A DNA stretch of 23,966 nt from SIG307 sp045596385 (lineage in GTDB: Bacteria; Bacillota; Clostridia; Lachnospirales; Lachnospiraceae), in the NCBI GenBank assembly GCA_045596385.1, contig JAZOCC010000016.1:1-23966 (forward strand), read 5' to 3'. Below are positions 23,523 through 23,966 of the stretch, in pieces. The notes beneath the pieces are model-generated. The model did not search any database. It was not told the origin of the DNA and saw only the letters and a program-made list of their open reading frames with translations. How positions within the stretch are numbered: the stretch's first letter is position 1; each line of letters opens with the position of its first letter. A program made the position numbers and the translations under genes.

Positions 23523-23705
23523 TTACACCGTTTGTTCCTTTTCCTTCAAATGCTGTTCTTCTTCTCTTTCCTTTCGTGCCTCATCCACAATCATTGCGAT
23601 CAGTCCGAGAATACAAAGTGCCGCAAAAAAAGCAAGTACACCGTTTTGAAATGCAAGCCAGAAAATCACACCGATAATTATAATTGTAAAAAGAGTTGCC
23701 GTCAT
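23523..23705 (-). CDS. small membrane protein, 60 residues
   Basis: The protein has two closely spaced hydrophobic segments (about 4-20 and 23-40, TIIIIGVIFWLAF and AFFAALCILGLIAMIV) and a charged C-terminal tail (DEARKEREEEQHLKEKE). The start at 23705 has GGAGG eight bases upstream, which supports real translation. Function unknown. A terminator hairpin lies immediately upstream of its ribosome-binding site. It precedes the spore-protein gene by about 140 bases on the same strand. Confidence 0.7.
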   Translation of the reverse strand: MTATLFTIIIIGVIFWLAFQNGVLAFFAALCILGLIAMIVDEARKEREEEQHLKEKEQTV

Positions 23706-23726
23706 AGTATTGTCCTCCGATTAATC

Positions 23727-23770
23727 AAAAATGTAAAAACCGTAACAAGGAGTGTTTCCTTATTACGGTT
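23727..23770 (-). terminator. terminator-like hairpin upstream of the small membrane protein gene
   Basis: Minus strand 14-bp stem (AACCGTAATAAGGA with TCCTTGTTACGGTT, one wobble; 23738-23770) followed by TTTACATTTTT. No minus-strand gene precedes it within the window, so it either ends a short RNA or acts as an attenuator for the 60-residue gene. Confidence 0.7.
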
Positions 23771-23808
23771 CTTACTATAACTTATTTAGAGTCCAATAAA
23801 ACGGACTA

Positions 23809-23898
23809 TTTTACTTTTACAATAAAGGCTAATTGAAAATTTAAACGCTACAAAAACCCTACTTTTACTCTTACAATCGTGCGTTTAGTTTTACAAAT
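23809..23898 (+). repeat. three imperfect 15-base direct repeats
   Basis: TTTTACTTTTACAAT (23809-23823), TTTTACTCTTACAAT (23863-23877) and TTTAGTTTTACAAAT (23884-23898). The third overlaps the -35 of the promoter at 23890. They may be regulator-binding sites for the gene starting at 23953. Confidence 0.5.
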
Positions 23899-23918
23899 TT
23901 ATCATTCTGTCGGATAAT
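23890..23918 (+). promoter_or_regulatory. promoter of the partial right-edge gene
   Basis: TTTACA (23890-23895), 17-base spacer, GATAAT (23913-23918). Confidence 0.55.
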
Positions 23919-23952
23919 ACTCTTAGCTGCCTGACCGGAAAGGAACAGACCT

Positions 23953-23966
23953 ATGAGTAAACATTT
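23953..23966 (+). CDS. first codons of a gene running off the right edge
   Basis: ATG at 23953 (M-S-K-H...) with GGAAAGGA about eight bases upstream and a promoter at 23890-23918. Only four codons are inside the window, so no product can be named. Confidence 0.4.

Overview
The window looks like chromosomal DNA from a spore-forming clostridial Firmicute, most likely a Lachnospiraceae gut anaerobe. This is an inference. It rests on the AGGAGG-type ribosome-binding sites, the sigma-A-like TATAAT promoters, an alpha/beta-type small acid-soluble spore protein, a YlbJ-type sporulation membrane protein, and the style of several families (DUF4190 zinc-ribbon protein, enoate-reductase-like flavoprotein, DUF4430 lipoprotein).

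Left third (1-6030), minus strand, accessory in character. It holds a KAP-family P-loop NTPase broken by a one-base frameshift inside its Walker A motif, a two-gene operon (VWA-domain protein, SIMPL/DUF541 protein), and an AT-rich gene resembling PBECR4-type nuclease-fold proteins. The last is preceded by a structured RNA of about 200 nt with its own promoter and a 16-bp-stem terminator, and further upstream by a perfect 47-bp palindrome lying over a TTGACA promoter. Next come a protein with a C-terminal HTH-like domain, a 36-residue small protein and a zinc-ribbon DUF4190 membrane protein. The KAP and PBECR4-like genes are visibly more AT-rich than the genes between them, which suggests recent acquisition.

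Middle (6120-13660). A methyl-accepting chemotaxis protein is followed by a cobalamin riboswitch controlling a DUF4430 lipoprotein and an ECF-transporter S component, probably a B12-related uptake pair. An MsbA/MdlB-like ABC exporter on the plus strand is split by a second one-base frameshift in a T run. A foldback structure of about 300 bp lies between the exporter and a convergent BaiCD/BaiH/enoate-reductase-like iron-sulfur flavoenzyme.

Right (13765-23966). An ABC ATPase and two ABC-2 permeases are divergent from a NarL-type sensor kinase and response regulator, an arrangement like Bacillus LnrJK-LnrLMN. A TTTGTCA/TGACAAA inverted repeat sits between the two promoters. Housekeeping genes follow: tmcAL and ylbJ (plus) converge with rsmD-coaD-coiled-coil protein (minus), a rearranged version of the Bacillus ylb cluster. 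The window ends with the spore protein gene, a 60-residue membrane protein and the first codons of a plus-strand gene behind a good promoter and three short direct repeats.

The strongest candidates for something new are the RNA-plus-PBECR4-like module with its palindrome, the large foldback at 11359-11654, and the slippery-sequence frameshift in the KAP gene. Both frameshifts are single missing bases in T runs, so sequencing or assembly error must be excluded first.
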